Below, piece after piece: positions 1 to 7,588 of a stretch of DNA of 64,000 bases. Location of the stretch: NCBI GenBank assembly GCA_016712525.1, contig JADJQX010000001.1, forward strand, positions 62,001 through 126,000. The letters run 5' to 3'. The position numbers and the translations under genes were made by a program. The DNA comes from Myxococcales bacterium. Lineage in GTDB: Bacteria; Myxococcota_A; Polyangia; Polyangiales; Polyangiaceae. The notes under the pieces were generated by a model. The model was given only the letters and a program-made list of their open reading frames with translations, made no database searches and was not told the origin of the DNA. Position 1 is the first letter of the stretch, and every line of letters begins with the position of its first letter.

Positions 1-1
1 C

Positions 2-118
2 ACCGTCCGCTTCGACGGAGAGCCTCGCGAGCCCGTCGCGGCCGATCCGAACAACCCGTTCGCGCCCGTCAAAGCGCGCCACATGGTGATGCTCGTCAAA
101 GAGGCCGTCGCCGAGTGA
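2..118 (+). CDS. C-terminal end of an unidentified protein (partial)
   Basis: An open frame enters from the left edge and ends at TGA 116-118, leaving 38 codons. The visible residues include PVAADPNNPFAP and end LVKEAVAE. The tail is charged and probably helical. There is no recognisable domain, so the function cannot be judged. It converges on the DUF2325 gene, whose stop lies 15 bp away. Confidence 0.55.
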   Translation, partial: TVRFDGEPREPVAADPNNPFAPVKARHMVMLVKEAVAE

Positions 119-133
119 CGTCGCGCGCGTAGG

Positions 134-475
134 TCACGCGGCGCGGTCGTGCGAGAGCTCGAGCGCCGCCGCGCGCACCGCGGATACGGAGCCCGTGCGC
201 AGGTAGACGACCTTGGTGCCGTCGTCGGCGAGGTCTTTCACGCTGTCGCGGAGCGAGTGCGACACCATGCTCACGACGACGAAGATGGCGGCGACGCGGC
301 CGAGCGAACGGCGCGCCCCCGGGGGGACACGCTTTTCGAAGTGGCGCACGCGGAGGCCGCGCTCTTCGAGGGCCTCGCGGTAGCGGTCGAAGAGACCTCC
401 GTTGCCGCCGACGAGGACGACGGTGGACTCGGTCTCGGGAGAGGGGCTCGGGGTGCGGGGGGTGGGCTTGCTCAT
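134..475 (-). CDS. DUF2325 family protein
   Basis: 113 residues. The start chosen is ATG at 475, which has an AAAGGAG-type ribosome site just upstream; the frame stays open further upstream but reads as non-coding. After a Ser/Pro/Thr-rich lead of about 15 residues there is a Rossmann-like core: VVLVGGN near the start, then RYREALEERG, then a second strand VVVSMVSHSLRDSV and a third KVVYLRTGSVSAV. This order (VGG.....YR, then SH, then lysine followed by a strand and small residues) is the usual DUF2325 layout. The family is small and of unknown biochemical role. No operon partner is visible. Confidence 0.75.
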   Translation of the reverse strand: MSKPTPRTPSPSPETESTVVLVGGNGGLFDRYREALEERGLRVRHFEKRVPPGARRSLGRVAAIFVVVSMVSHSLRDSVKDLADDGTKVVYLRTGSVSAVRAAALELSHDRAA

Positions 476-726
476 GCCCTCTCCTTTCGCAAGAGCGGCG
501 CCAACCGTTTCGCCCTGCATTTTCCCAGGTTTTGCGTGCCCGCACGGGTATTCCCGAAACGGTGTCGCAAGATGGGGGCGTGGTCGTCGCCGATCGCGAC
601 AGGTTGTCAACGGCGGGCGCCGTTCGCGGCAGGGCGACGCGGGCGGCTCACGCGCGTGGCCGAGACGGTGCAGCGCGATCCCCTACGATTTCCAGCCGAT
701 TGTCAGCTTGGCAGCGTGCGCGTGGG

Positions 727-1912
727 TCAGTCGGCGCAGCCGAGGCCGACGTCGGTCACGTCGACGCCCGGGGTGAGCACGATGGGCGACATGCCCGTGC
801 CGAAGACCGCGAGCTCGTGGTCGCCGCGCGAGTTTCGTGGGCCCGCGAGCCAGAGCGCCGCGTATCGACCGTCGGGGAGAGGGCACGGCGACACGGCGTT
901 GTCCGAGGGCGCGGCGGGCACGGGAACGGTCGCGCCTTTGGGGAGGCGCCAGATGATCTCGGGAGCGACGGCGCGACCAGGGACCGGCCACGCGGCCTCG
1001 AAATAGAGCCCGTCGGTGCCCTCGTGGGGGTTCTGCACGTGGCTCTGGCGCGCGTTCGGGAGCATGGACGCGAAGGCGACGCGGCGGAAGCCGGTGCCGT
1101 CGATGCCGACCTCGCAGGCGTCGTTGTCGCCCGTCTCGGGGTACATGTTCTGGCCGCAGTCGAACGTGACCCGCGTTCCGTCGAGCGTGAGCGCGGGCAT
1201 GTTGTTGTACGGGTACGACGACCCTCGCGAGAGCAGCACGGGCTCGCTCCAGCGCCCAGAGACCTTGCGGGTCGCGAACACGTCGACCTGGTGCGGGCCA
1301 CCCGAGGCGGCGTACACGATGAGATCTCCCGTGACCGGGCGAATCGCGGCGACCCCCTGGGGGGTGAACGCGCGGCCGCCGGGGCGAACCACGTCGACCC
1401 AGGAGAGATCGCTCGGGGCGATCACGAGGCAGTCGTCCGAGCAGCCGCCGAAGCGGTCGGACGTAAAGAGCATCCAGCGCGAGTCGCGGCTGGCGGTGAT
1501 GCGCGTGTCGGTGCCGGGACCGCCGAACTTGCCGAGCGCCCGCGAGACGTTCTCGGGGGGCGGCGCCGGCTCGGGCCGCGATGCGGTGCACCTCGCCGCC
1601 GAACGTGTAGTAAAGGTGACCTCCGGTGAGCGGCGCGGGGATCGCGCGCTCCACCACGGCGGCGTCGCTGGGCGCGCCACCGTCGGTCGCGGGGCCGGCG
1701 TCACGGCGCGGGGTCTCTCCCGCGGGGGGCGCCTGGGTCGGCGCGCCGGCGTCCTCCTCGAGGACGACCTCGACGGGCTCGTACGGCGCGGGCGGCGGGC
1801 CTTCGATGTAGTCTCCGCAGGCCGCGAGCCCGAGCGCCGAGACGGCAAGCGCGAGGCCCACGAGGGGGCCGATCGAACCGGGGGTCAGAGCAAGTTTGTC
1901 TCGACGCGTCAT
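727..1912 (-). pseudogene. TolB/PD40-like beta-propeller lipoprotein, interrupted by a frameshift
   Basis: Two overlapping frames together encode one protein. The 5' part starts at ATG 1912 (an in-frame alternative lies upstream at 1933) and has a lipoprotein signal ending LGLAAC, then an acidic Pro/Ala linker. It stays meaningful to about 1590 (GEVHRIAAR). From about 1575 the sense continues in the neighbouring frame as PPPENVSRALGKFGG and on to the end (LTPGVDVTDVGLGC). That part has strand-rich blades such as ITASRDSRWMLFTSD and PALTLDGTRVTFDCGQ, typical of PD40/TolB propellers. One surplus base between about 1551 and 1590 explains the break, and a G6 run lies at 1555-1560. It is either a sequencing or assembly error, or a recent inactivation. 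Confidence 0.7.
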
Positions 1913-2082
1913 CTCGGCTCCGGTGTAGGACATGGTGGCCAAAAGGCAACCTCGCCTGACGAATTTCCGAGAATTTTAGGTCGAGCTCAGGGAGCTCAGC
2001 CTCGGGATCGGCAAGCGCACCTTGTCCTACGCTGCGCCGCGCCAGACCTTCCCTCGCGACGCGTGGTTCGCTCGAGGCCGGG

Positions 2083-2718
2083 TCAGCCCGCGCGGCGCGT
2101 CTCTGGCCGGGCCATGAGGGCGCGGGCCCAGTCGGGGGTCTGAAACCCTAAGGGCAACGTGCGCCGTTGGGCCTCTTCGCCGAAGAGGGCCTCGCGGAGC
2201 TCTGCGATGTCGAGCCAACGGACCGCGCGGCGCGGGTGGAGCGCTCGCTCGACCGCGCGCGCCACGTGCCAGGGGACGTCCGGGGCCGCGGCCACGAGAC
2301 CTCCGGGCACGGGCACGAGCATGGCCCGGATCACCGAGGGGAGCGGCCCCTTCAGGGCGACCTTGGGCTCGTGGCCCGTGAGGAGCGTGAAGAGCAGGGC
2401 GCCGAGCTCGAACACGTCGGTCTGCTCGTTTGCCGTGCTCGCGGGCTCGGGGGCGCGCGCGTGGGCTCGTGAGGTCGGCTCGATCACGAGGCTGCCGTCC
2501 GGGAGGCGCACGATCGACGAGGCGTGGAGCCCCTTCACGCGCTCGCCGCGCTTGTGCGCCTGGGCCACGTGGAAGAGGAGCACGTCGGCCACACGGAGGA
2601 CCTCGTCGAGCTCGAGGCGCCCGCCGTTCTCGGAGGCCAACGCGGCGAGCGACTTGCCCGGCCCGCTCGGCGATACGTTGCCCGCGAACGCGACCCTGTT
2701 CATTTCGACGAAGCGCAT
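2083..2718 (-). CDS. Truncated Ser/Thr pseudokinase-like protein
   Basis: 211 residues from ATG 2718. The second half reads like the C-lobe of a Hanks-type kinase: TDVFELGALLFTLLTGHEP matches the usual SDVFSLGVVLYELLTG helix, followed by helices ending WLDIAELREAL. Before it, GLHASSIVRLPDGSLVIE sits where HRDLKPxNILL...VKL(I)D should be. The catalytic Asp, the Mg-binding DFG, the ATP lysine and the glycine loop are all missing. It is therefore probably not a catalyst but a scaffold or decoy. A secreted role is unlikely because there is no signal peptide. It stands alone between leftward genes. Confidence 0.6.
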   Translation of the reverse strand: MRFVEMNRVAFAGNVSPSGPGKSLAALASENGGRLELDEVLRVADVLLFHVAQAHKRGERVKGLHASSIVRLPDGSLVIEPTSRAHARAPEPASTANEQTDVFELGALLFTLLTGHEPKVALKGPLPSVIRAMLVPVPGGLVAAAPDVPWHVARAVERALHPRRAVRWLDIAELREALFGEEAQRRTLPLGFQTPDWARALMARPETRRAG

Positions 2719-2822
2719 GGCCGTGACCTCCGAAGACGAGCCGAAGAGGCTCTGTCTCGTTCGTGCAGGTCGCGACGAAAACGGATCAGGGCCGCGCGCG
2801 ATTTCTCGAGAGTGCCGTATTT

Positions 2823-4181
2823 TCAGCGCGCAGGGCCGCCGTCGCGCTTCGAGGGGACGACCTCGTCCGGGGCACGGGCGGGCAGCTTCGGGGCCTCCTC
2901 GGCGCCCTTGCGGCGGCCGTAATCGAGCGCGCTGGCGATGCCTCGCGAGAGGTCGTCGATGGGCGCGTGCGCGGAGATGCGCACACGGGCGCCGTCGGTC
3001 GAGACGGAGAGGGAGTCGAGGATGGGGCCGAACCCGAAGAGGCGGAGGCCGATCTCCTTGGAGAGCGCGAAGCGCTTGCGCTCGACGAGGCGCGCGAGCA
3101 CGGCCGCGTGCGCAGGAGTGTCGGCGCGGAGCTCGGCGCGGACCGCGAGCTCTTCCCCCGCGCGCGCCACGAGCGCCGCCCCGGCGACCCCCACCGAGAG
3201 CACCGCGGCCATCACGTTCTCCGGCGAGTCTTCGCCCGAGGCGCCGCTCACCTCCCGCGACATCTCGGCGCGCAAGCGCTCGCGCACCGCGCTCGGCAGC
3301 ACGACCGACACGATCGCCGTGGGCTTCTTCATGCCGTCCTCGGCCCGGAGCGACGCGAGCATCTCGCCGTGCGCGTCGCCCACGAGCGCGCGCGGGTGCT
3401 GCCCCTCGGCGGCCTTGAGCATCGCCGTGAGCCACTCCCCCGCCGCGACGACGAGCAGGCCGCCCTCACGGAAGCCGATGCCCGCCGCGAAGGCCCCGGC
3501 GCCGCTCGCCTCGAGCACGTGGAACGAGCCCACGACCTTCGGGGCCGTCTTCTGGGATCGGGCGAGCGCGATCCGCTCCGCGCACGTCGCGAGCTCGCTC
3601 TCCGTGACACGCACGTGCGCCGCGAGGCCGAACGTGCCGCGCTGCTCGCCCTCGGGGAGCGTGACCCACATGTCGTCCACGCGGGTGAGCGGATCGAACC
3701 CGCAGCCCCGCGAGAGCTCGTCGAGGCCGAGCGTCGCCGTCGTGCCCTCTTGGCCGACCACGGCGGTGTAGAGCGGCGACGCGCGCAGCTCGGGCACGTC
3801 GATCTTGGCGACGAGGAAGCTCTCTTTCGGCAGCGCCGACTCGGGGCCCTCGTCCGACGCGCGCGTTCCCCCGAGCTTCCACGTGAGGAGGATGAGCACG
3901 CCGAGCACGGCGGCGAAGAGCACCGCGAGCGCGAGCGGGTTGTCGATGACCGACGCATCTTCGGGGAAGCTCGGCTGCGGGAGGGGCTTCGGGAGAGGCT
4001 TCGGGCCGGCGCTCGTCTCCCGCGCGGCCTCGGGCTCGGACCGGGTGGAGCTTTTGGGCGGGTCGGCCTCGCGCTTCTTCGCCGGGCGTGGCTCGCCTTC
4101 GCGGCGGGCTCGGGCCTCTTCGGGGCCCTCTCGTCGTTTCTTCTTCTTGGAGCCCATGCGCCTCGGGCGGGAGAGTGCCAT
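2823..4181 (-). CDS. Membrane-anchored protein with large exported domain, unknown function
   Basis: 452 residues from ATG 4181; ATG 4157 is an equally possible start. The N-terminus is very basic (GSKKKKRR), then comes a Lys/Pro/Glu-rich stretch of about 70 residues. One membrane helix, about 20 residues long (LAVLFAAVLGVLILLTWKLGG), follows near residue 95. The remaining 330 residues probably lie in the periplasm. Features there include ESFLVAKIDVPELRASPLY, a GCGFDP..RVDDMW segment and many alternating strands. The layout recalls DUF3352-type proteins but I cannot assign it to a family. No catalytic signature is visible. It is divergent from the next gene, with 75 bp between the two starts. 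Confidence 0.7.
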   Translation of the reverse strand: MALSRPRRMGSKKKKRREGPEEARARREGEPRPAKKREADPPKSSTRSEPEAARETSAGPKPLPKPLPQPSFPEDASVIDNPLALAVLFAAVLGVLILLTWKLGGTRASDEGPESALPKESFLVAKIDVPELRASPLYTAVVGQEGTTATLGLDELSRGCGFDPLTRVDDMWVTLPEGEQRGTFGLAAHVRVTESELATCAERIALARSQKTAPKVVGSFHVLEASGAGAFAAGIGFREGGLLVVAAGEWLTAMLKAAEGQHPRALVGDAHGEMLASLRAEDGMKKPTAIVSVVLPSAVRERLRAEMSREVSGASGEDSPENVMAAVLSVGVAGAALVARAGEELAVRAELRADTPAHAAVLARLVERKRFALSKEIGLRLFGFGPILDSLSVSTDGARVRISAHAPIDDLSRGIASALDYGRRKGAEEAPKLPARAPDEVVPSKRDGGPAR

Positions 4182-4256
4182 AGGAGGGAGGTCGCGGGGA
4201 ACGGCGGCCCGTCGAACGTGACGAGAGCCACGCGCTCGGGCTAACGTCGAGCCCCG

Positions 4257-5174
4257 ATGCCCGCCGACGCGCTCGTCCTCCTCCGCCCGAAAAACCCAAC
4301 GCTTCTCGAGCCTTACCTCGACATCGACGACGACGAGGGCGACGACGACGACAGCGACGAGAGCGACCTCCCCTACGCCGAGCGGCTCGCCGACGGGGCG
4401 TTCCTCGTGCACACCTTCCAGCCGTTCGCCGTCTTCCAGGGCGATCCCGACGAGGGCCGCGTGTGGCTCGAGGCCTTCGCCGAGGTGCTCGACGGAGCGC
4501 ACGACGATCCGCGAGGGGTCTTCTTCTTCCCCGACGAGCCTGCCATCGAGGCCGACACGTACGACGAGATCGTGGCCGAGGTCGAGGCCGCGCGGCGCGG
4601 GCTGTGGATCCCGAAGGCGCTGCTCACGGCCGCCGAGCGGGCCGCCCGCAACGCGACGCTCTCGCGGGACCTCGAAGAGGCGAAGCGCATGGTCGCCGCG
4701 CTCACGGGCACCGAGATGACCCACGAAGACGCCGAGCGCGCCGTCGCGATGGCCAAGAAGCTCTCCTCGGGGGCGCCCGCGCTCGCGACGCCGTTCGGTG
4801 CGGCCAAGCTCCTCGAGGACGTGCAAAAGCAGCTCATGGGCGCGATGGGCCTCGCGGCCGGCCCGAGCGAGGACACCGTGGTCGTGCTCGTGAAGCGCAA
4901 GACGGAGCTCGAGGTCGACGAGGACGAGGTGGTCGACGCGTACCTCTTGGAGGATGGGAGTGTTGCGCTCGAGACGTTCGTACCTTTGGCCTCGCGCGAC
5001 GATCTCGCGGCGGAGCTCCGTGGGCCGCGCGCGGCGTGGATCGCGGAGCACGAGGATCCGCGTGGGGTGCCGACGTTCTCGTCGGCGCACCTCGAGAGCC
5101 TCGAGGACGTGGGGCAGTACGAGGCGGTGCTCGAGGCGCTGGGGGACGAGGTGACGTTCCTGCGGGTTCGGTAG
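4257..5174 (+). CDS. Hypothetical acidic cytoplasmic protein
   Basis: 305 residues from ATG 4257. There is no signal peptide or membrane segment. Near residues 22-37 it has a very acidic run (DIDDDEGDDDDSDESD). The rest is mixed helix and strand, with a helical middle (ATLSRDLEEAKRMVAALTG) and a C-terminal domain that starts VVVLVKRKTELEVDEDEV. No family was recognised. Codon use is typical of the flanking genes, with strong G/C in third positions. The G-rich repeat cluster starts about 35 bp after its stop. Confidence 0.7.
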   Translation: MPADALVLLRPKNPTLLEPYLDIDDDEGDDDDSDESDLPYAERLADGAFLVHTFQPFAVFQGDPDEGRVWLEAFAEVLDGAHDDPRGVFFFPDEPAIEADTYDEIVAEVEAARRGLWIPKALLTAAERAARNATLSRDLEEAKRMVAALTGTEMTHEDAERAVAMAKKLSSGAPALATPFGAAKLLEDVQKQLMGAMGLAAGPSEDTVVVLVKRKTELEVDEDEVVDAYLLEDGSVALETFVPLASRDDLAAELRGPRAAWIAEHEDPRGVPTFSSAHLESLEDVGQYEAVLEALGDEVTFLRVR

Positions 5175-5209
5175 GGGAGGCGGGGAGGTCGTGCCACGGC
5201 GGGGCGGGA

Positions 5210-5455
5210 GAGAAGAAGTGTTCGGGCACGGGCACGGGCACGGGCACGGGCACGGGCGTGCGGGGGGAGAGCTGAGACGAGAGAGAAGAAGTGTTCGGGC
5301 CGGGCCGGGCGAGGGCAGAAGGCACGGGCGTGCGGGGGAGAGGAGAGAGAGAGAGAAGTGTTCGGGCACGGGGGGCGGGACGAGAACCCCGGGCCCGGGC
5401 CGGGGGGGGGGGGGGGAGGAAGTGTTCGGGCACGGGCACGGGCACGGGCGTGAGT
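5210..5455 (+). repeat. Four-copy G-rich repeat with internal GGGCAC hexamers
   Basis: Four copies begin with AAGTGTTCGGGC, with TTC at 5221, 5294, 5359 and 5425. Copy 1 has five GGGCAC hexamers (5224-5253), copy 4 has three (5428-5445), and copies 2 and 3 are degenerate (GGGCC or a longer G run). Each ends in GGGCG or similar and is followed by a purine-rich GAG tract. A G15 run lies at 5402-5416. Four or more GGG blocks spaced by three bases fit the canonical G-quadruplex pattern on the plus strand. The array fills most of the gene-free stretch 5175-5510. The same core, in the opposite orientation, occurs at 35767-36043. Confidence 0.9.
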
Positions 5456-5510
5456 GCAGAAGGGCGCGGGCTCGGGGTGAGGACAGAAGACGCCCTCACC
5501 GACGCGGGGT

Positions 5511-5981
5511 ATGCTGGCTCGCGTGTCGACCATCTCCGCGGGTGTCCGCTTCCACGAGAACGTGCACGGGATCTACTTCGACGATCTCGACGCGTTCCAG
5601 ATTTTGCACAATGCACGTTATTTGCTGCTGATCGAGCGCACGATCGGGTCGTTCTGGCAGCGCATCGGGTGGGGGACCTGGCACAACCTGAAGGAGAACG
5701 TGGACGCGCAGCACCTCGTGCGCGAAAACCACGTCGAGTACCTTCGGCCCGTGGCGGGGACGGGGGAGGTGCGGGTGCGGATTTGGCTCGAGAAGCTCGG
5801 GCGCACGAGCCTCGTGTTCGGCTTCTGCGTGATGCCCATGGACGAGGACGTCGACTACGCGGTCGGCACGCGCGCGCTCGTGCGCATCGACATGGACACG
5901 AAGACCCCGACGCCATGGAGCGAAGGGTTTCGGCAGAAGGTGCTCCCCTACCTGCGCAAAGACCGCGACATGCCCACGTGA
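5511..5981 (+). CDS. Acyl-CoA thioesterase, 4HBT hotdog fold (YbgC/FadM type)
   Basis: 156 residues from ATG 5511; an in-frame GTG at 5523 is possible. The sequence GIYFDDLDAFQILHNARYL near residues 20-37 is the family signature, with Asp27 in the catalytic position and the central helix following. The strands EYLRPVAGTGEVRVRIWLEKLGRTSLVFGF form the hotdog sheet. The length matches the family (130-160). These enzymes hydrolyse acyl-CoA or acyl-ACP thioesters in the cytoplasm; the substrate cannot be read from the sequence. It follows the G-rich repeat cluster, and no operon partner is present. Confidence 0.85.
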   Translation: MLARVSTISAGVRFHENVHGIYFDDLDAFQILHNARYLLLIERTIGSFWQRIGWGTWHNLKENVDAQHLVRENHVEYLRPVAGTGEVRVRIWLEKLGRTSLVFGFCVMPMDEDVDYAVGTRALVRIDMDTKTPTPWSEGFRQKVLPYLRKDRDMPT

Positions 5982-6066
5982 CGTGCCGCCCGCGTCGCGC
6001 GCGAGGCTCCGCCAGGCTCGTTTGGACCTCACGCGCGCGGCGGTGAGGCGTCACGCGTGAGCTGGC

Positions 6067-7425
6067 TCACGGCGACGTGCGGCCGCGGAGGAGCTTCTGA
6101 CCCGCGAGGTAGGCGCGGTACTCGTTCACGGTGGTGCGCGGGGCGGTGTTGGGGGTGCGGCAGGTGCCGGGCTTCGCGTCGGCGGCGCAGCCCTTCTTGA
6201 CCCACGCGCACGTCTTCTTTTGGGGCACGCCGTTCACGCGCGTGCAGCGAAACTCGTGCTGGAGCCCGCAGCCGGCCTTGTCGCACTCGAGGGCGAACTC
6301 GCGCGCCGTGCGCTGCGAGGTGAAGGGGTTGTCCTCCGCGACGGCGGCCTCGAGGTCGGCCTTGCAGCGGTCGAACCACGTCGGGTCCGTGGACCGCGTG
6401 CAGAACCAGTCGGCGAGCACGGCCTTCATGTCGTCGTCCGACGAGGCCGCGTCGAGCGTGCGATCCGACATGAACGCGTGCAGGCTCCTCGCCATGCCCT
6501 TCTCACAGGTCTTCGAGGGGTCGTCGAAGTCGCAGAAGAATTTGTAGTACGAGAGCGTGTACTGAAAGCCGCTCTCCGGGTCGGCCCACACGCCGCGGTA
6601 GGGCGCGTCTTGCGGCTTCATGCGCACGCAGGCCCCGCGCCAGCACCCGGGCGCCGAGCGGTCACCGAAGCTCTTGTCGTTCTTGACGGCGCGCGTGAGG
6701 CCCGCCGGGAAGAAGCCGTCGTCGCCGATGTAGTACTTGCCGTCGCTCATGAGCTCTTGGAAGTTCGTGCCCGTGAGCGCGCCCGACACCGGCACGCGGA
6801 GCATCTTCGACATCTTCGAGGCGGCCTCGACGCCGCCGTTGCAGCCGTTCAACGTCACGTACGGATCACGCGAGCGATCGAAGTTGTCGGCGAGCACGCC
6901 CACGCTCGAAGGATCGAGCACACGGCCGTCGCCCGCGGTGGCCTCGAGCAGCGCGCCGAACGGCGACGAGTGCCCGAAGAAGTCGATGCTGGCGATCTTG
7001 CGGAACCGGTCCATCGCCGCGACGAGCTTGGGGCCCGAGAGGCGCGTGAGATCCGAGAGCGCCACGGTGCCGAAGGGCTCCTCGGTCACCGCCGTGGAGC
7101 CCGTGTTCGCCACGTCGACGGCCTTCGCGTCCTGCGTGATGAAGAGCACGATTTGATCGTTCGGGTAGAGCTGCGCGTACCTTCGCGCGCGCCCGGCGGC
7201 GGCGAACATCGGCAAGTTCCCGAGCTTGTCCGAGTCGCCCACGAGCAAGATGCGGCTCGGCTTCGTCAGGTCGATGGAGCCGCGTTTGTCGAACGTCGCG
7301 ACGAGGTTGTCCTCGCTGTCGCCCGTCTCTTCGGTGGGATCCCCCGCCTCGGCCGAGCACCCGAGGGCCGAGAGACCGAGCGCGAAAGGGAGCACGACCG
7401 AAGCGAACCGTCGAAGGAGGGCCAT
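6067..7425 (-). CDS. Lipoprotein with caspase-like His/Cys pair (putative clan CD-like fold)
   Basis: 452 residues from ATG 7425; a TTG nine bases upstream is less likely. The lipobox LSALGC puts the lipidated cysteine at residue 23. In the mature part, strand SIDFFGHSSPFGALL carries His152 and strand PYVTLNGCNGG carries Cys195. The strand-GH and strand-xxCNxG arrangement, 43 residues apart, is that of caspase, gingipain or CHAT-type cysteine peptidases. An upstream Rossmann-like strand (SRILLVGDSDKL) and a helix-rich region agree with that fold. The C-terminal 120 residues are Cys-rich and probably disulfide-bonded. Peptidase activity is inference; a degenerate homologue is possible. Confidence 0.7.
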   Translation of the reverse strand: MALLRRFASVVLPFALGLSALGCSAEAGDPTEETGDSEDNLVATFDKRGSIDLTKPSRILLVGDSDKLGNLPMFAAAGRARRYAQLYPNDQIVLFITQDAKAVDVANTGSTAVTEEPFGTVALSDLTRLSGPKLVAAMDRFRKIASIDFFGHSSPFGALLEATAGDGRVLDPSSVGVLADNFDRSRDPYVTLNGCNGGVEAASKMSKMLRVPVSGALTGTNFQELMSDGKYYIGDDGFFPAGLTRAVKNDKSFGDRSAPGCWRGACVRMKPQDAPYRGVWADPESGFQYTLSYYKFFCDFDDPSKTCEKGMARSLHAFMSDRTLDAASSDDDMKAVLADWFCTRSTDPTWFDRCKADLEAAVAEDNPFTSQRTAREFALECDKAGCGLQHEFRCTRVNGVPQKKTCAWVKKGCAADAKPGTCRTPNTAPRTTVNEYRAYLAGQKLLRGRTSP

Positions 7426-7489
7426 GTAGGACAAGAGAGCACGACGTGTGCCAACTCAACGGGCCGAAATGCTTGGGTTTTGGAGCAGG

Positions 7490-7512
7490 CGGGCCCGAGG
7501 CTCGAGGGCCCG
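7490..7512 (-). terminator. Possible hairpin terminator after the GNAT/phosphatase pair
   Basis: CGGGCCC (7490-7496) and GGGCCCG (7506-7512) form a perfect 7-bp stem around a 9-base loop, 77 bases beyond the phosphatase stop on the minus strand. There is no U-tract, so it could equally be a chance GC palindrome. The rest of 7426-7588 shows nothing coding. Confidence 0.35.
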
Positions 7513-7588
7513 GAGCGTTCCATGATCCACCCCACCCGATCCAGGCGATCGCGCCGGCCGCCCGCGACGAGCGATGGCCCCGAGGGTG

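Noticed and set aside
4182..5369. Long minus-strand open frame joined to the front of the 2823-4181 gene
   Set aside because: It is antisense to the 4257-5174 gene and its 5' part is made only of G-rich repeat translation (Pro/Cys/Arg runs). The real gene starts at 4181 or 4157.
5215..5460. Small His/Gly- or Pro/Cys-repeat proteins encoded in the G-rich repeats
   Set aside because: Open frames exist in several registers simply because the hexamer lacks stops. There is no start with a ribosome site.
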